DNA of 64,000 bases from Petrolisthes cinctipes (Eukaryota > Arthropoda > Malacostraca > Decapoda > Porcellanidae). The notes beneath the pieces were generated by a model. It was not told where the DNA came from. It was given only the letters and a program-made list of their open reading frames with translations, and did no database searches. This document shows, piece after piece, positions 40,445-50,731 of the stretch (position 1 is the stretch's first letter; each line of letters opens with the position of its first letter). The position numbers and the translations under genes were made by a program. The DNA lies in the NCBI GenBank assembly GCA_033782935.1, contig JAWQEG010001537.1:682001-746000 (forward strand), written 5' to 3'.

Positions 40445-40489
40445 GGTGTTTTGAGCCTGAATTTGAGATATAAACGGATACAGAAGATG
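40402..40489 (+). repeat. Left 88-bp half-unit of the monomer
   Basis: Aligned by eye to the next 88 bp, about 60 of 88 positions agree. Shared blocks include CATG, ACA, ATCG, GGG, AAAATATCGA, TTTT, TGTTTTG, GCCTG and ATTT at the same offsets. The last 20 bp of each half are the least similar. The monomer is therefore best read as an ancient duplication of an 88-bp unit that later began to amplify as a 176-bp dimer. The left half is marked by TATCGAATTTTCGGG and AAACGGGTACAG. Confidence 0.75.
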
Positions 40490-41205
40490 CATGCACATAT
40501 CGACTTTGGGCACCTAAAATATCGATTTTGAGCATGTTTTGGGCCTGTATTTTGAAAATACTCTAACACGGAGTAGGCATGTACAGATCGCTTCGGGGAC
40601 CCAAAAATATCGAATTTTCGGGAGTTTTGAGCCTGAATTTGAGATATAAACGGGTATAGAAGATGCATGCACATTTCGACTTTATGCACCTAAAATATCG
40701 ATTTTGAGCATGTTTTGGGTCTGTATCTTGAAAACATTCTTGCAAGAAGTAGGCATGTACAGATTGCTTCTGGGACCGAAAAATATCGAATTTTCTAGTG
40801 TTTTGAACCTGAATTTGGGATATAGACGGGTACAGAAGATGCATACACATATTGACTTTGGGCACCTAAAATATAGATTTTCAGCATGTTTTGGGCCTGT
40901 ATTTTGAAAATACTTTACCCCGGAGTAGGCATGTACAGATCGCTTCTGGGACCCAAAAGTATCGAATTTTCGGGTGTTTCGAGCCTGAATTTGAGATATA
41001 AACGGGTACAGAAGATGCATGCACATATCGACTTTGGACACCTAAAATATCGATTTATAGCATGTTTTAAGCCTGTATTTTAAAAACATTCTAGCACTGA
41101 GTAGGCATGTGCAGATTGCTTAAGGGACCCAAAAATATCGAATTTTCGGAGTTTTGAGCTTGAATTTGAGATATAAACGGGTACAGAAGATGCATGCACA
41201 TATCG
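40445..41205 (+). repeat. 11-monomer-spaced duplicate (1,933 bp), copy 1
   Basis: Matches 42,378-43,138. Markers are TTATGCACCTAAAATATC, ATTCTTGCAAGAAG, ACTTTACCCCGGAGTAGG and CAAAAGTATCGAATTTTCG. Confidence 0.85.
40490..40577 (+). repeat. Right 88-bp half-unit of the monomer
   Basis: This is the partner of the preceding 88 bp and starts with CATGCACATATCGAC, the counterpart of CATGTACAGATCGCT. It carries AAAATATCGATTTT in place of AAAATATCGAATTTT, and GGGCCTGTATTTTG in place of GAGCCTGAATTTGA. It ends in CACGGAGTAGG, which has little similarity to the end of the left half. The half-unit junction falls inside the TGCATGCA palindrome. Confidence 0.75.
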
Positions 41206-42377
41206 ACTTTGGACACCTAAAATATCGATTCATAGCATGTTTTAAGCCTGTATCTTGAAAACATTCTAGCACTGAGTAGGCATGTGCAGATTGCTTAAGG
41301 GACCCAAAAATATCGAATTTTCGGAGTTTTGAGCCTGAATTTGAGATAAACGGGTACAGAAGATGCATGCACATATCGACTTTTTGCACTTAAAATATCG
41401 ATTTTCAGCATGTTTTGGGCCTGTATTTTGAAAATACTTTACCCCGGAGTAGGCATGTACAGATTGCTTCTGGGACCCAAAAATATTGAATTTTCGTGTG
41501 TTTTGAGTCTGAATTTGAGATATAAACGGGTACAGAAGATGCATGCACATATCGACTTTAGACAACTAAAATATCGATTTTTAGCATGTTTTGAGCTTAT
41601 ATTTTAAAAACATTCTAGTACTGAGTATGCATGTACAGATCGCTTAAGGGACCCAAAAATATGGAATTTTACAGTGTTTTGAGCCTGAATTTGAGATATA
41701 AACGGGTACAGAAGATGCATGCACATATCAACTTTTTGAACCTAAAATATCAATTTTGATCAGGTTTTGAGTCTGTATCTTGAAAAAATTCTAGCAAGGA
41801 GTAGGCATGTACAGATCGCTCCTGGGACCAAAAAATATCGAATTTTCGGGTGTTTTGAACCTGAATTTGGGATATAGGCGGATACAGAATATGCATGCAC
41901 ATATCGACTTTGGGCACCTAAAATATTGATTTTGAGCATGTTTTGGGCCTGTATTTTGAAAATACTCTAACACGGAGTAGGCATGTACAGATCGCATCGG
42001 GGACCCAAAAATATCGAATTTTCAGGTGTTTTGAGCCTGAATTTGAGATATAAACGGGTACAGAAGATGCATGCACATATCGACTTTTTGCACCTAAAAT
42101 ATCGATTTTGAGCATGTTTTAGGCCTGTACTTTGAAAATACTCTAATACGGAGTATGCATGTACAGATGGCTTTTGTGACCCAAAAATATCGAATATTCG
42201 GGTGTTTTGAGTCTGAATTTGAGATATAAACAGGTACAGAAGATGCATGCACATATCGACTTTTTGCACTTAAAATATCGATTTTGAGCATGTTTTGGGT
42301 TTTGTATCTTGAAAATACTCAAACACGGTGTAGACAGGTACAGATCGCTTCTGGGACACAAAAACATCGATTTTTTG
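41206..42377 (+). repeat. Monomers between the 11-monomer duplicates
   Basis: Ordinary units, apart from a 4-bp loss near 41,341 giving GAGATAAACGGG. The stretch includes a TTTTACAGTGTTTTGAGCC variant near 41,670. Confidence 0.6.
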
Positions 42378-43138
42378 GGTGTTTTGAGCCTGAATTTGAG
42401 ATATAAACGGATACAGAAGATGCATGCACATATCGACTTTGGGCACCTAAAATATCGATTTTGAGCATGTTTTGGGCCTGTATTTTGAAAATACTCTAAC
42501 ACGGAGTAGGCATATACAGATCGCTTCGGGGACCCAAAAATATCGAATTTTCGGGTGTTTTGAGCCTGAATTTGAGATATAAACGGGTACAGAAGATGCA
42601 TGCACATTTCGACTTTATGCACCTAAAATATCGATTTTGAGCATGTTTTGGGTCTGTATCTTGAAAACATTCTTGCAAGAAGTTGGCATGTACAGATTGC
42701 TTCTGGGACCGAAAAATATCGAATTTTCGAGTGTTTTGAACCGTAATTTGGGATATAGACGGGTACAGAAGATGCATACACATATTGACTTTGGGCACCT
42801 AAAATATAGATTTTCAGCATGTTTTGGGCCTGTATTTTGAAAATACTTTACCCCGGAGTAGGCATGTACAGATCGCTTCTGGGACCCAAAAGTATCGAAT
42901 TTTCGTGTGTTTCGAGCCTGAATTTGAGATATAAACGGGTACAGAAGATGCATGCACATATCGACTTTGGACACCTAAAATATCGATTCATAGCATGTTT
43001 TAAGCCTGTATTTTAAAAACATTCTAGCACTGAGTAGGCATGTGCAGATTGCTTAAGGGACCCAAAAATATCGAATTTTCGGAGTTTTGAGCCTGAATTT
43101 GAGATATAAACGGGTACAGAAGACGCATGCACATATCG
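42378..43138 (+). repeat. 11-monomer-spaced duplicate (1,933 bp), copy 2
   Basis: Partner of 40,445-41,205, with small differences such as AACCGTAATTTGG versus AACCTGAATTTGG and TTCGTGTGTTTCG versus TTCGGGTGTTTCG. The ACTTTACCCCGGAG variant recurs several times up to about 52.2 kb. Confidence 0.85.
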
Positions 43139-44629
43139 ACTTTGGCACCCAAAATATCGATTTTAAGTATGTTTTGGGCGTATAATTTGAAAATATTCTA
43201 GCACTGAGTAGGCATGTACAGATCGCTTCTGGGACCCAAAAATATCGAATTTTCGGGGTTTTGAGCCAGAATTTGGGATATAAACGGGTACAGAGGATGC
43301 ATGCACATATCGACTTTTTGCACCTAAAATATCGATTTAGAGCATGTTTTGGGTCTGTATCTTGAAAACATTCTAGCAAGAAGTAGGCATGTACAGATCG
43401 CTTCTGGGACCAAAAAATACCGAATATTCTGGTGTTTTGAACCGTAATTTGGGATATAGACGGGTACAGAAGATGCATACACATATTGACTTTGGGCACC
43501 TAAAATATAGATTTTCAGCATGTTTTGGGCCTGTATTTTGAAAATACTTTAACACGGAGTAGGCATGTACAGATCGCTTCTTGGACCCAAAAATATCGAA
43601 TTTCTGGATGTTTTAAGTCTGAATTTGAGATATAAACGGGTACAGAAGATGCATGCACATTTCGACTTTGGACACCTAAAATATCGATTGATAGCATGTT
43701 TTAAGCCTGTATTTTAAAAACATTCTAGCACTGAGTAGGCATGTGCAGATTGCTTAAGGGACCCAAAAATATCGAATTTTCGGAGTTTTGAGCCTGAATT
43801 TGAGATATAAACGGGTACAGAAGATGCATGCACATATCGACTTTTTGCACTTAAAATATCGATTTTGAGCATGTTTTGGGTTTTGTATCTTGAAAATACT
43901 CAAACACGGTGTAGACATGTACAGATCGCTTCTGGGACACAAAAATATCGATTTTTTGGGTGTTTTGAGCCTGAATTTGAGATATAAACTGGTACAGAAG
44001 ATGCATGCACATATCGACTTTGGCACGCAAAATATCGATTTTTAGTATGTTTTGGGCGTATAATTTGAAAAAATTCTAGCACTGAGTATGAATGTATAGA
44101 TCGCTTCTGGGACCCAAATAAATCGTATTTTCGGGTGTTCTGAGCCTGAACTTGAGATATGAACGGGTACAGAAGATGCATGCACATATCGACTTTGGGC
44201 ACCTAAAATATCGATTTTGAGCATGTTTTGGACCTGTATTTTGAAAATACTCAAGCACGGTGTAGACATGTACAGATCGCTTCTGGGACACAAAAATATC
44301 GATTATTTGGGTGTTTTGAGCCTGAATTAGAGATATAAACGGGTACAGAAGATGCATGCACATATCGACTTTAGCACCCAAAATATCGATTTTTAGCATG
44401 TTTTGGGCCTGTATTTAAAAATACTCTAACACGGAGTAGACATGTACAGATCGCTTTTGGGACCCAAAAATATGGAATTTTCTGGTGTTTTGAGCCTGAA
44501 TTTAAAATATAAACGGGTACAGAAGATGCATGCACATATCGACTTTTTGCACCTAAAATATCGATTTTGAACATGTTTTGGGGTCTGTATCTTGAAAACA
44601 TTCTAGCAAGGAGTAGGCATGTACAGATT
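43139..44629 (+). repeat. Mixed monomers without long duplicates
   Basis: Ordinary units with some GGCGTATAATTTG and ACTTTAGCACCC variants. No gene or element is seen. Confidence 0.6.
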
Positions 44630-45392
44630 GCTTCTGGGACCCAAACATATCGAATTTTCTGGTGTTATGAACCAGAATTAGGGATATACACGTGTACAGA
44701 AGATGCATACACATATTGACTTTGTGCACATAAAATATCGATTTTCAGCATGTTTTGGGCCTGTATTTTAAAAACATTCTAACATGGAGTATGCACGTAC
44801 AGATCGCTTCTGGGACCCAAAAATATCGAATTTTTGAGTGTTTTGAACCTGAATTTGGAATATAGACGGGTACAGAAGATGCATACACATATTTACTTTG
44901 GGCAGCTAAAATATCGATTTTCAGCATGTTTTACGCCTGTAATTTGAAAATACTCTAATACGGTGTATGCAGGTACAGATGGCTTTTGGGACCCAAAAAT
45001 ATCGAATATTCGGGTGTTTTGAGTCTGAATTTGAGATATAAACAGGTACAGAAGATGCATGCACATATCGACTTTGGGCACCCAAAATATCGATTTTGAG
45101 CATGTTTTGGGCCTGTATTTTTAAAATACTCTAACACGGAGTAGACATGTACAGATCGCTTCTGGGACACAAAAATATCGAAGTTTTGGGTGTTTTGAGC
45201 CTGAATTTGAGATATAAACGGGTACAGAAGATGCATGCACATATCGACTTTGGGCACCCAAAATATCGATTTTTAGCATGTTCTGAGCCTCTATTTTGAA
45301 AACATTCTAGCACTGAGTAGGCATGTACAAATCGCTTCTGGGACCCAAAAATATTGAATTTTCAGGTGTTTTGAGCCTGAATTTGAGATATA
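44630..45392 (+). repeat. 29-monomer-spaced duplicate (5,095 bp), copy 1
   Basis: Matches 49,725-50,487. Markers are CCAAACATATCG, GGTGTTATGAACCAGAATTA, TATTTACTTTGGGCAG, ATACGGTGTATGCAGG and ATCGAAGTTTTGGG. There are few differences, for example TTACGCC versus TTAGGCC. Confidence 0.85.
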
Positions 45393-46242
45393 ACCGGGTA
45401 CAGAAAATGCATACACATATTGACTTTGTGCACCTAAAATATCAATTTTCAGCATGTTTTGGGCCTGTATTTTAAAAACACTCTAACACGGAGTATGCAT
45501 GTACAGATCGCTTCTGGGACACAAAATATCGAATTTTCGGAGTTTTGAGCCTGAATTTGAGATATAAACGGGTACAGAAGATGCATGCACATATCGAATT
45601 TGGGCACCTAAAATATCGATTTTCAGCATGTTTTGGGTATATATTTTGAAAATATTCTAGCACTGAGAAGGCATGTACAGATCGCATTTGGGACCCAAAA
45701 ATATCGAATTTTTGGGTGTTTTGAGCCTGAATTTGGGATATAACCGGGTAGAGAAGATGCATGCACATATCGACTTTTGCAGCCAAAATATCGATTTTTA
45801 GTATGTTTTGGGCCTATATTTTGAAAATATTCTAGCACTGAGTAGGCATGTACAGATCGATTCTGGGACCCAAAAATATCGAATTTTCGTGGGTTTTGAG
45901 CCAGAATTTGGGATATAACCGGATACAGAGGATGCATGCACATATCGACTTTTTGCACCTAAAATATCGATTTTGAGCATGTTTTGGGTCTGTATCTTGT
46001 AAAACATTCTAGCAAGAAGTAGGCATTTACAGATCGCTTCTGGGACCCAAATAAATCGAATTTTCGGGTGTTCTGAGCCTGAATTTGAATATGAACGGGT
46101 ACAGAAGATGCATGCACATATCGACTTTGGGTACCTAAAATATCGATTTTGAGCATGTTTTGGGCTGGTAATTTGAAAATACTTTACCCCAGAGTAGACA
46201 TGTACAGATCGCTTCTGGGACCCAAAAATATTGAATTTTCGG
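45190..46242 (+). repeat. Hexamer higher-order repeat (~1,054 bp), copy 1
   Basis: Five small indel markers recur in fixed order in each copy: GGGACACAAAATATCG (short A run), ACTGAGAAGGCATG, CGACTTTTGCAGCC, TCTTGTAAAACATTC and GAATTTGAATATGAACGGG. Boundaries are approximate because the flanks are also similar. Six monomers with indels give 1,053 bp. Confidence 0.85.
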
Positions 46243-47296
46243 GTGTTTTGAGCCTGAATTTGAGATATAAACGGGTACAGAAGATGCATGCACATATCGA
46301 CTTTGGGCACCCAAAATATCGATTTTTAGCATGTTCTGAGCCTCTATTTTAAAAACATTCTAGCACTGAGTAGGCATGTACAGATCGCTTCTGGGACCCA
46401 AAAATATTGAATTTTCAGGTGTTTTGAGCCTGAATTTGGGATATAACCGGGTACAGAAAATGCATACACATATTGACTTTGTGCACCTAAAATATCAATT
46501 TTCAGCATGTTTTGGGCCTGTATTTTAAAAACACTCTAACACGGAGTATGCATGTACAGATCGCTTCTGGGACACAAAATATCGAATTTTCGGAGTTTTG
46601 AGCCTGAATTTGAGATATAAACGGGTACAGAAGATGCATGCACATATCGAATTTGGGCACCTAAAATATCGATTTTCAGCATGTTTTGGGGATATATTTT
46701 GAAAAAATTCTAGCACTGAGAAGGCATGTACAGATCGCTTTTGGGACCCAAAAATATTGAATTTTTGGGTGTTTTGAGCCTGAATTTGGGATATAACCGG
46801 GTACAGAAGATGCATGCACATATCGACTTTTGCAGCCAAAATATCGATTTTTAGTATGTTTTGGGCCTATATTTTGAAAATATTCTAGCACTGAGTAGGC
46901 ATGTACAGATCGATTCTGGGACCCAAAAATATCGAATTTTCGTGGGTTTTGAGCCAGAATTTGGGATATAACCGGATACAGAGGATGCATGCACATATCG
47001 ACTTTTTGCACCTAAAATATCGATTTTGAGCATGTTTTGGGTCTGTATCTTGTAAAACATTCTAGCAAGAAGTAGGCATGTACAGATCGCTTCTGGGGCC
47101 CAAATAAATCGAATTTTCGGGTGTTCTGAGCCTGAATTTGAATATGAACGGGTACAGAAGATGCATGCACATATCGACTTTGGGTACCTAAAATATCGAT
47201 TTTGAGCATGTTTTGGGCTGGTAATTTGAAAATACTTTACCCCGGAGTAGACATGTACAGATCGCTTCTGGGACCCAAAAATATTGAATTTTCGGG
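46243..47296 (+). repeat. Hexamer higher-order repeat (~1,054 bp), copy 2
   Basis: Carries all five indel markers of copy 1. Differences include TGGGGATATATTTTG for TGGGTATATATTTTG and GGGGCCCAAATAAATC for GGGACCCAAATAAATC. Confidence 0.85.
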
Positions 47297-48360
47297 TGTT
47301 TTGAGTCTGAATTTGAGATATAAACGGGTACAGTAGATGCATGCACATATCGACTTTTGGGCACCCAAAATATCGATTTTTAGCATGTTCTGAGCCTCTA
47401 TTTTGAAAACATTCTAGCACTGAGTAGGCATGTACAGATCGCTTCTGGGACCCAAAAATATTGAATTTTCAGGTGTTTTTGAGCCTGAATTTGAGATATA
47501 ACCGGGTACAGAAAATGCATACACATATTGACTTTGTGCACCTAAAATATCAATTTTCAGCATGTTTTGGGCCTGTATTTTAAAAACACTCTAACACGTA
47601 GTATGCATGTACAGATCGCTTCTGGGACACAAAATATCGAATTTTCGGAGTTTTGAGCCTGAATTTGAGATATAAACGGGTACAGAAGATGCATGCACAT
47701 ATCGAATTTGGGCACCTAAAATATCGATTTTCAGCATGTTTTGGGGATATATTTTAAAAATATTCTAGCACTGAGAAGGCATGTACAGATCGCTTTTGGG
47801 ACCCAAAAATATCGAATTTTTGGGTGTTTTGAGCCTGAATTTGGGATATAACCGGGTACAGAAGATGCATGCACATATCGACTTTTGCAGCCAAAATATC
47901 GATTTTTAGTATGCTTTGGGCCTATATTTTGAAAATATTCTAGCACTGAGTAGGCATGTACAGATCGATTCTGGGACCCAAAAATATCGAATTTTCGTGG
48001 GTTTTAAGCCAGAATTTGGGATATAACCGGATACAGAGGATGCATGCACATATCGACTTTTTGCACCTAAAATATCGATTTTGAGCATGTTTTGGGTCTG
48101 TATCTTGTAAAACATTCTAGCAAGAAGTAGGCATGTACAGATCGCTTCTGGGACCCAAATAAATCGAATTTTCGGGTGTCCTGAGCCTGAATTTGAATAT
48201 GAACGGGTACAGAAGATGCATGCACATATCGACTTTGGGTACCTAAAATATCGATTTTGAGCATGTTTTGGGCTGGTAATTTGAAAATACTTTACCCCGG
48301 AGGAGACATGTACAGATCGCTTCTGGGACCCAAAAATATTGAATTTTCGGGTTTTTTGAG
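47297..48360 (+). repeat. Hexamer higher-order repeat (~1,054 bp), copy 3
   Basis: Carries the same indel markers. It shares TGGGGATATATTTT and GGGTACAGTAGATGC with copy 2, so copies 2 and 3 look most closely related. It is left near 48,360-48,410, where a GACTTTGGACACC unit takes over. Confidence 0.85.
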
Positions 48361-48621
48361 CCTGAATTTGAGATATAAACGGGTACAGTAGATGCATGCA
48401 CATATCGACTTTGGACACCTAAAATATCGATTTTTAGCATGTTTTGAGCCTATATATTAAAAACATTCTAGAACTGAGTATGCATGTACAGATCGCTTAA
48501 GGGACCCAAAAATATGGAATTTTCCAGTGTTTTGAGTCTGAATTTGAGATATAAACGGGTACAGAAGATGCATACACATATTGACTTTGGGCAGCTAAAA
48601 TATCGATTTTCAGCATGTTTT
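48361..48621 (+). repeat. 12-monomer-spaced duplicate (2,110 bp), copy 1
   Basis: Matches 50,471-50,731. The private run is CCTATATATTAAAAACATTC then TAGAACTGAGTATGC, with ATATGGAATTTTCCAGTG in the next unit. Confidence 0.8.
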
Positions 48622-48929
48622 AGGCCTGTACTTTGAAAATACTCTAATACGGAGTATGCATGTTCAGATGGCTTTTGGGACCCAAAAATATCGAATATTC
48701 GGATGTTTTGAGTCTGAATTTGAGATATAAACAGGTACAGAATATGCATGCACATATCGACTTTGGGCACCCAAAATATCGATTTTGAGCATGTTTTGGG
48801 CCTGTATTTTTAAAATACTCTAACACGGAGTAGACACGTACAGATCGCTTCTGGGACACAAAAATATCGAATTTTTGGGTGTTCTGAGCCTGAATTTGAG
48901 ATATAAACGGGTACAGAAGATGCATGCAC

Positions 48930-49470
48930 ATATCGACTTTGGGCACCCAAAATATCGATTTTTAGCATGTTCTGAGCCTCTATTTTGAAAACATTCTAGC
49001 ACTGAGTAGGCATGTACAGATCGCTTCTGGGACCCAAAAATATTGAATTTTCAGGTGTTTTGAGCCTGAATTTGAGATATAACCGGGTACAGAAAATGCA
49101 TACACATATTGACTTTGTGCAACTAAAATATCAATTTTCAGCATGTTTTGGGCCTGTATTTTAAAAACACTCTAACACGGAGTATGCATGTACAGATCGC
49201 TTCTGGGACACAAAATATCGAATTTTCGGAGTTTTGAGCCTGAATTTGAGATATAAACGGGTACAGAAGATGCATGCACATATCGAATTTGGGCACCTAA
49301 AATATCGATTTTCAGCTTGTTTTGGGTATATGTTTTGAAAATATTCTAGCACTGAGAAGGCATGTACAGATCGCTTTTGGGACCCAAAAATATCGAATTT
49401 TTGGGTGTTTTGAGCCTGAATTTGGGATATAACCGGGTACAGAAGATGCATGCTCATATCGACTTTGGGC
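48930..49470 (+). repeat. Hexamer higher-order repeat, partial copy 4
   Basis: About half of the hexamer is present again (spacing about 2,633 bp from copy 2), including TTCAGGTGTTTTGAGCC, GGGACACAAAATATCG and ACTGAGAAGGCATG. It stops before the CGACTTTTGCAGCC marker. Confidence 0.75.
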
Positions 49471-49724
49471 ACATAAAATATCGATTTTCAGCATGTTTTG
49501 GGCCTGTATTTTAAAAACACTCTAACACGGAGTATGCACGTACATATCGCTTCTGGGAAAAAAATAAATCGAATTTTCGGGTGTTCTGAGCCTGAATTTG
49601 AGATATGAACGGGTACAGAAGATGCATGCACATATTGACTTTGGGCACCTAAAATATCGATTTTGAGCATGTTTTGGGCCTGTAATTTGAAAATACTTTA
49701 CCCCGGAGTATGCACGTATAGATC

Positions 49725-50487
49725 GCTTCTGGGACCCAAACATATCGAATTTTCTGGTGTTATGAACCAGAATTAGGGATATACACGTGTACAGAAGATG
49801 CATACACATATTGACTTTGTGCACATAAAATATCGATTTTCAGCATGTTTTGGGCCTGTATTTTAAAAACACTCTAACACGGAGTATGCACGTACAGATC
49901 GCTTCTGGGACCCAAAAATATCGAATTTTTGAGTGTTTTGAACCTGAATTTGGAATATAGACGGGTACAGAAGATGCATACACATATTTACTTTGGGCAG
50001 CTAAAATATCGATTTTCAGCATGTTTTAGGCCTGTAATTTGAAAATACTCTAATACGGTGTATGCAGGTACAGATGGCTTTTGGGACCCAAAAATATCGA
50101 ATATTCGGGTGTTTTGAGTCTGAATTTGAGATATAAACAGGTACAGAAGATGCATGCACATATCGACTTTGGGCACCCAAAATATCGATTTTGAGCATGT
50201 TTTGGGCCTGTATTTTTAAAATACTCTAACACGGAGTAGACATGTACAGATCGCTTCTGGGACACAAAAATATCGAAGTTTTGGGTGTTTTGAGCCTGAA
50301 TTTGAGATATAAACGGGTACAGAAGATGCATGCACATATCGACTTTGGGCACCCAAAATATCGATTTTTAGCATGTTCTGAGCCTCTATTTTGAAAACAT
50401 TCTAGCACTGAGTAGGCATGTACAAATCGCTTCTGGGACCCAAAAATATTGAATTTTCAGGTGTTTTGAGCCTGAATTTGAGATATA
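49725..50487 (+). repeat. 29-monomer-spaced duplicate (5,095 bp), copy 2
   Basis: Partner of 44,630-45,392. Together the pair flanks the three hexamer copies, so the block between 45.2 and 49.7 kb is bracketed by the same sequence on both sides. Confidence 0.85.
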
Positions 50488-50731
50488 AACGGGTACAGAA
50501 GATGCATGCACATATCGACTTTGGACACCTAAAATATCGATTTTTAGCATGTTTTGAGCCTATATATTAAAAACATTCTAGAACTGAGTATGCATGTACA
50601 GATCGCTTAAGGGACCCAAAAATATGGAATTTTCCAGTGTTTTGAGTCTGAATTTGAGATATAAACGGGTACAGAAGATGCATACACATATTGACTTTGG
50701 GCAGCTAAAATATCGATTTTCAGCATGTTTT
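50471..50731 (+). repeat. 12-monomer-spaced duplicate (2,110 bp), copy 2
   Basis: Partner of 48,361-48,621. It directly follows the right copy of the 29-monomer-spaced duplicate, so this point is a join between two previously separate segments. Confidence 0.8.

Larger units (their letters stand above)
40402..40577 (+). repeat. Representative near-consensus 176-bp monomer
   Basis: This copy is exactly 176 bp from CATGTACAG to the next CATGTACAG and carries the majority base at nearly every position. The minority bases I noticed are in CGGATAC (usually CGGGTAC) and GATTTTGAGC (GATTTTTAGC is about equally common). It contains seven CpG sites: two in the first 40 bp, one in TTCGGG, one in AAACGG, two in the later ATCG cores and one in CACGGAG. 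Its two 88-bp halves, 40,402-40,489 and 40,490-40,577, align to each other without a gap. It serves as a phase reference for the array. Confidence 0.9.

Noticed and set aside
40438..40480. CENP-B box-like motif (TTCG ... CGGG)
   Set aside because: TTCG and AAACGGG are both present in each monomer but lie about 30 bp apart, not in the 17-bp spacing of the mammalian box.
40488..40502. TGCATGCA and ATCGAT palindromes as regulatory operators
   Set aside because: They occur in most monomers as part of the satellite, with no gene nearby to regulate.
46851..47420. Minus-strand open frame of 189 codons, and many of 100-170 codons such as 30,362-30,862
   Set aside because: They recur with the monomer or higher-order period and are broken at random by single-base changes. 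The low stop content of the monomer's minus strand explains them.
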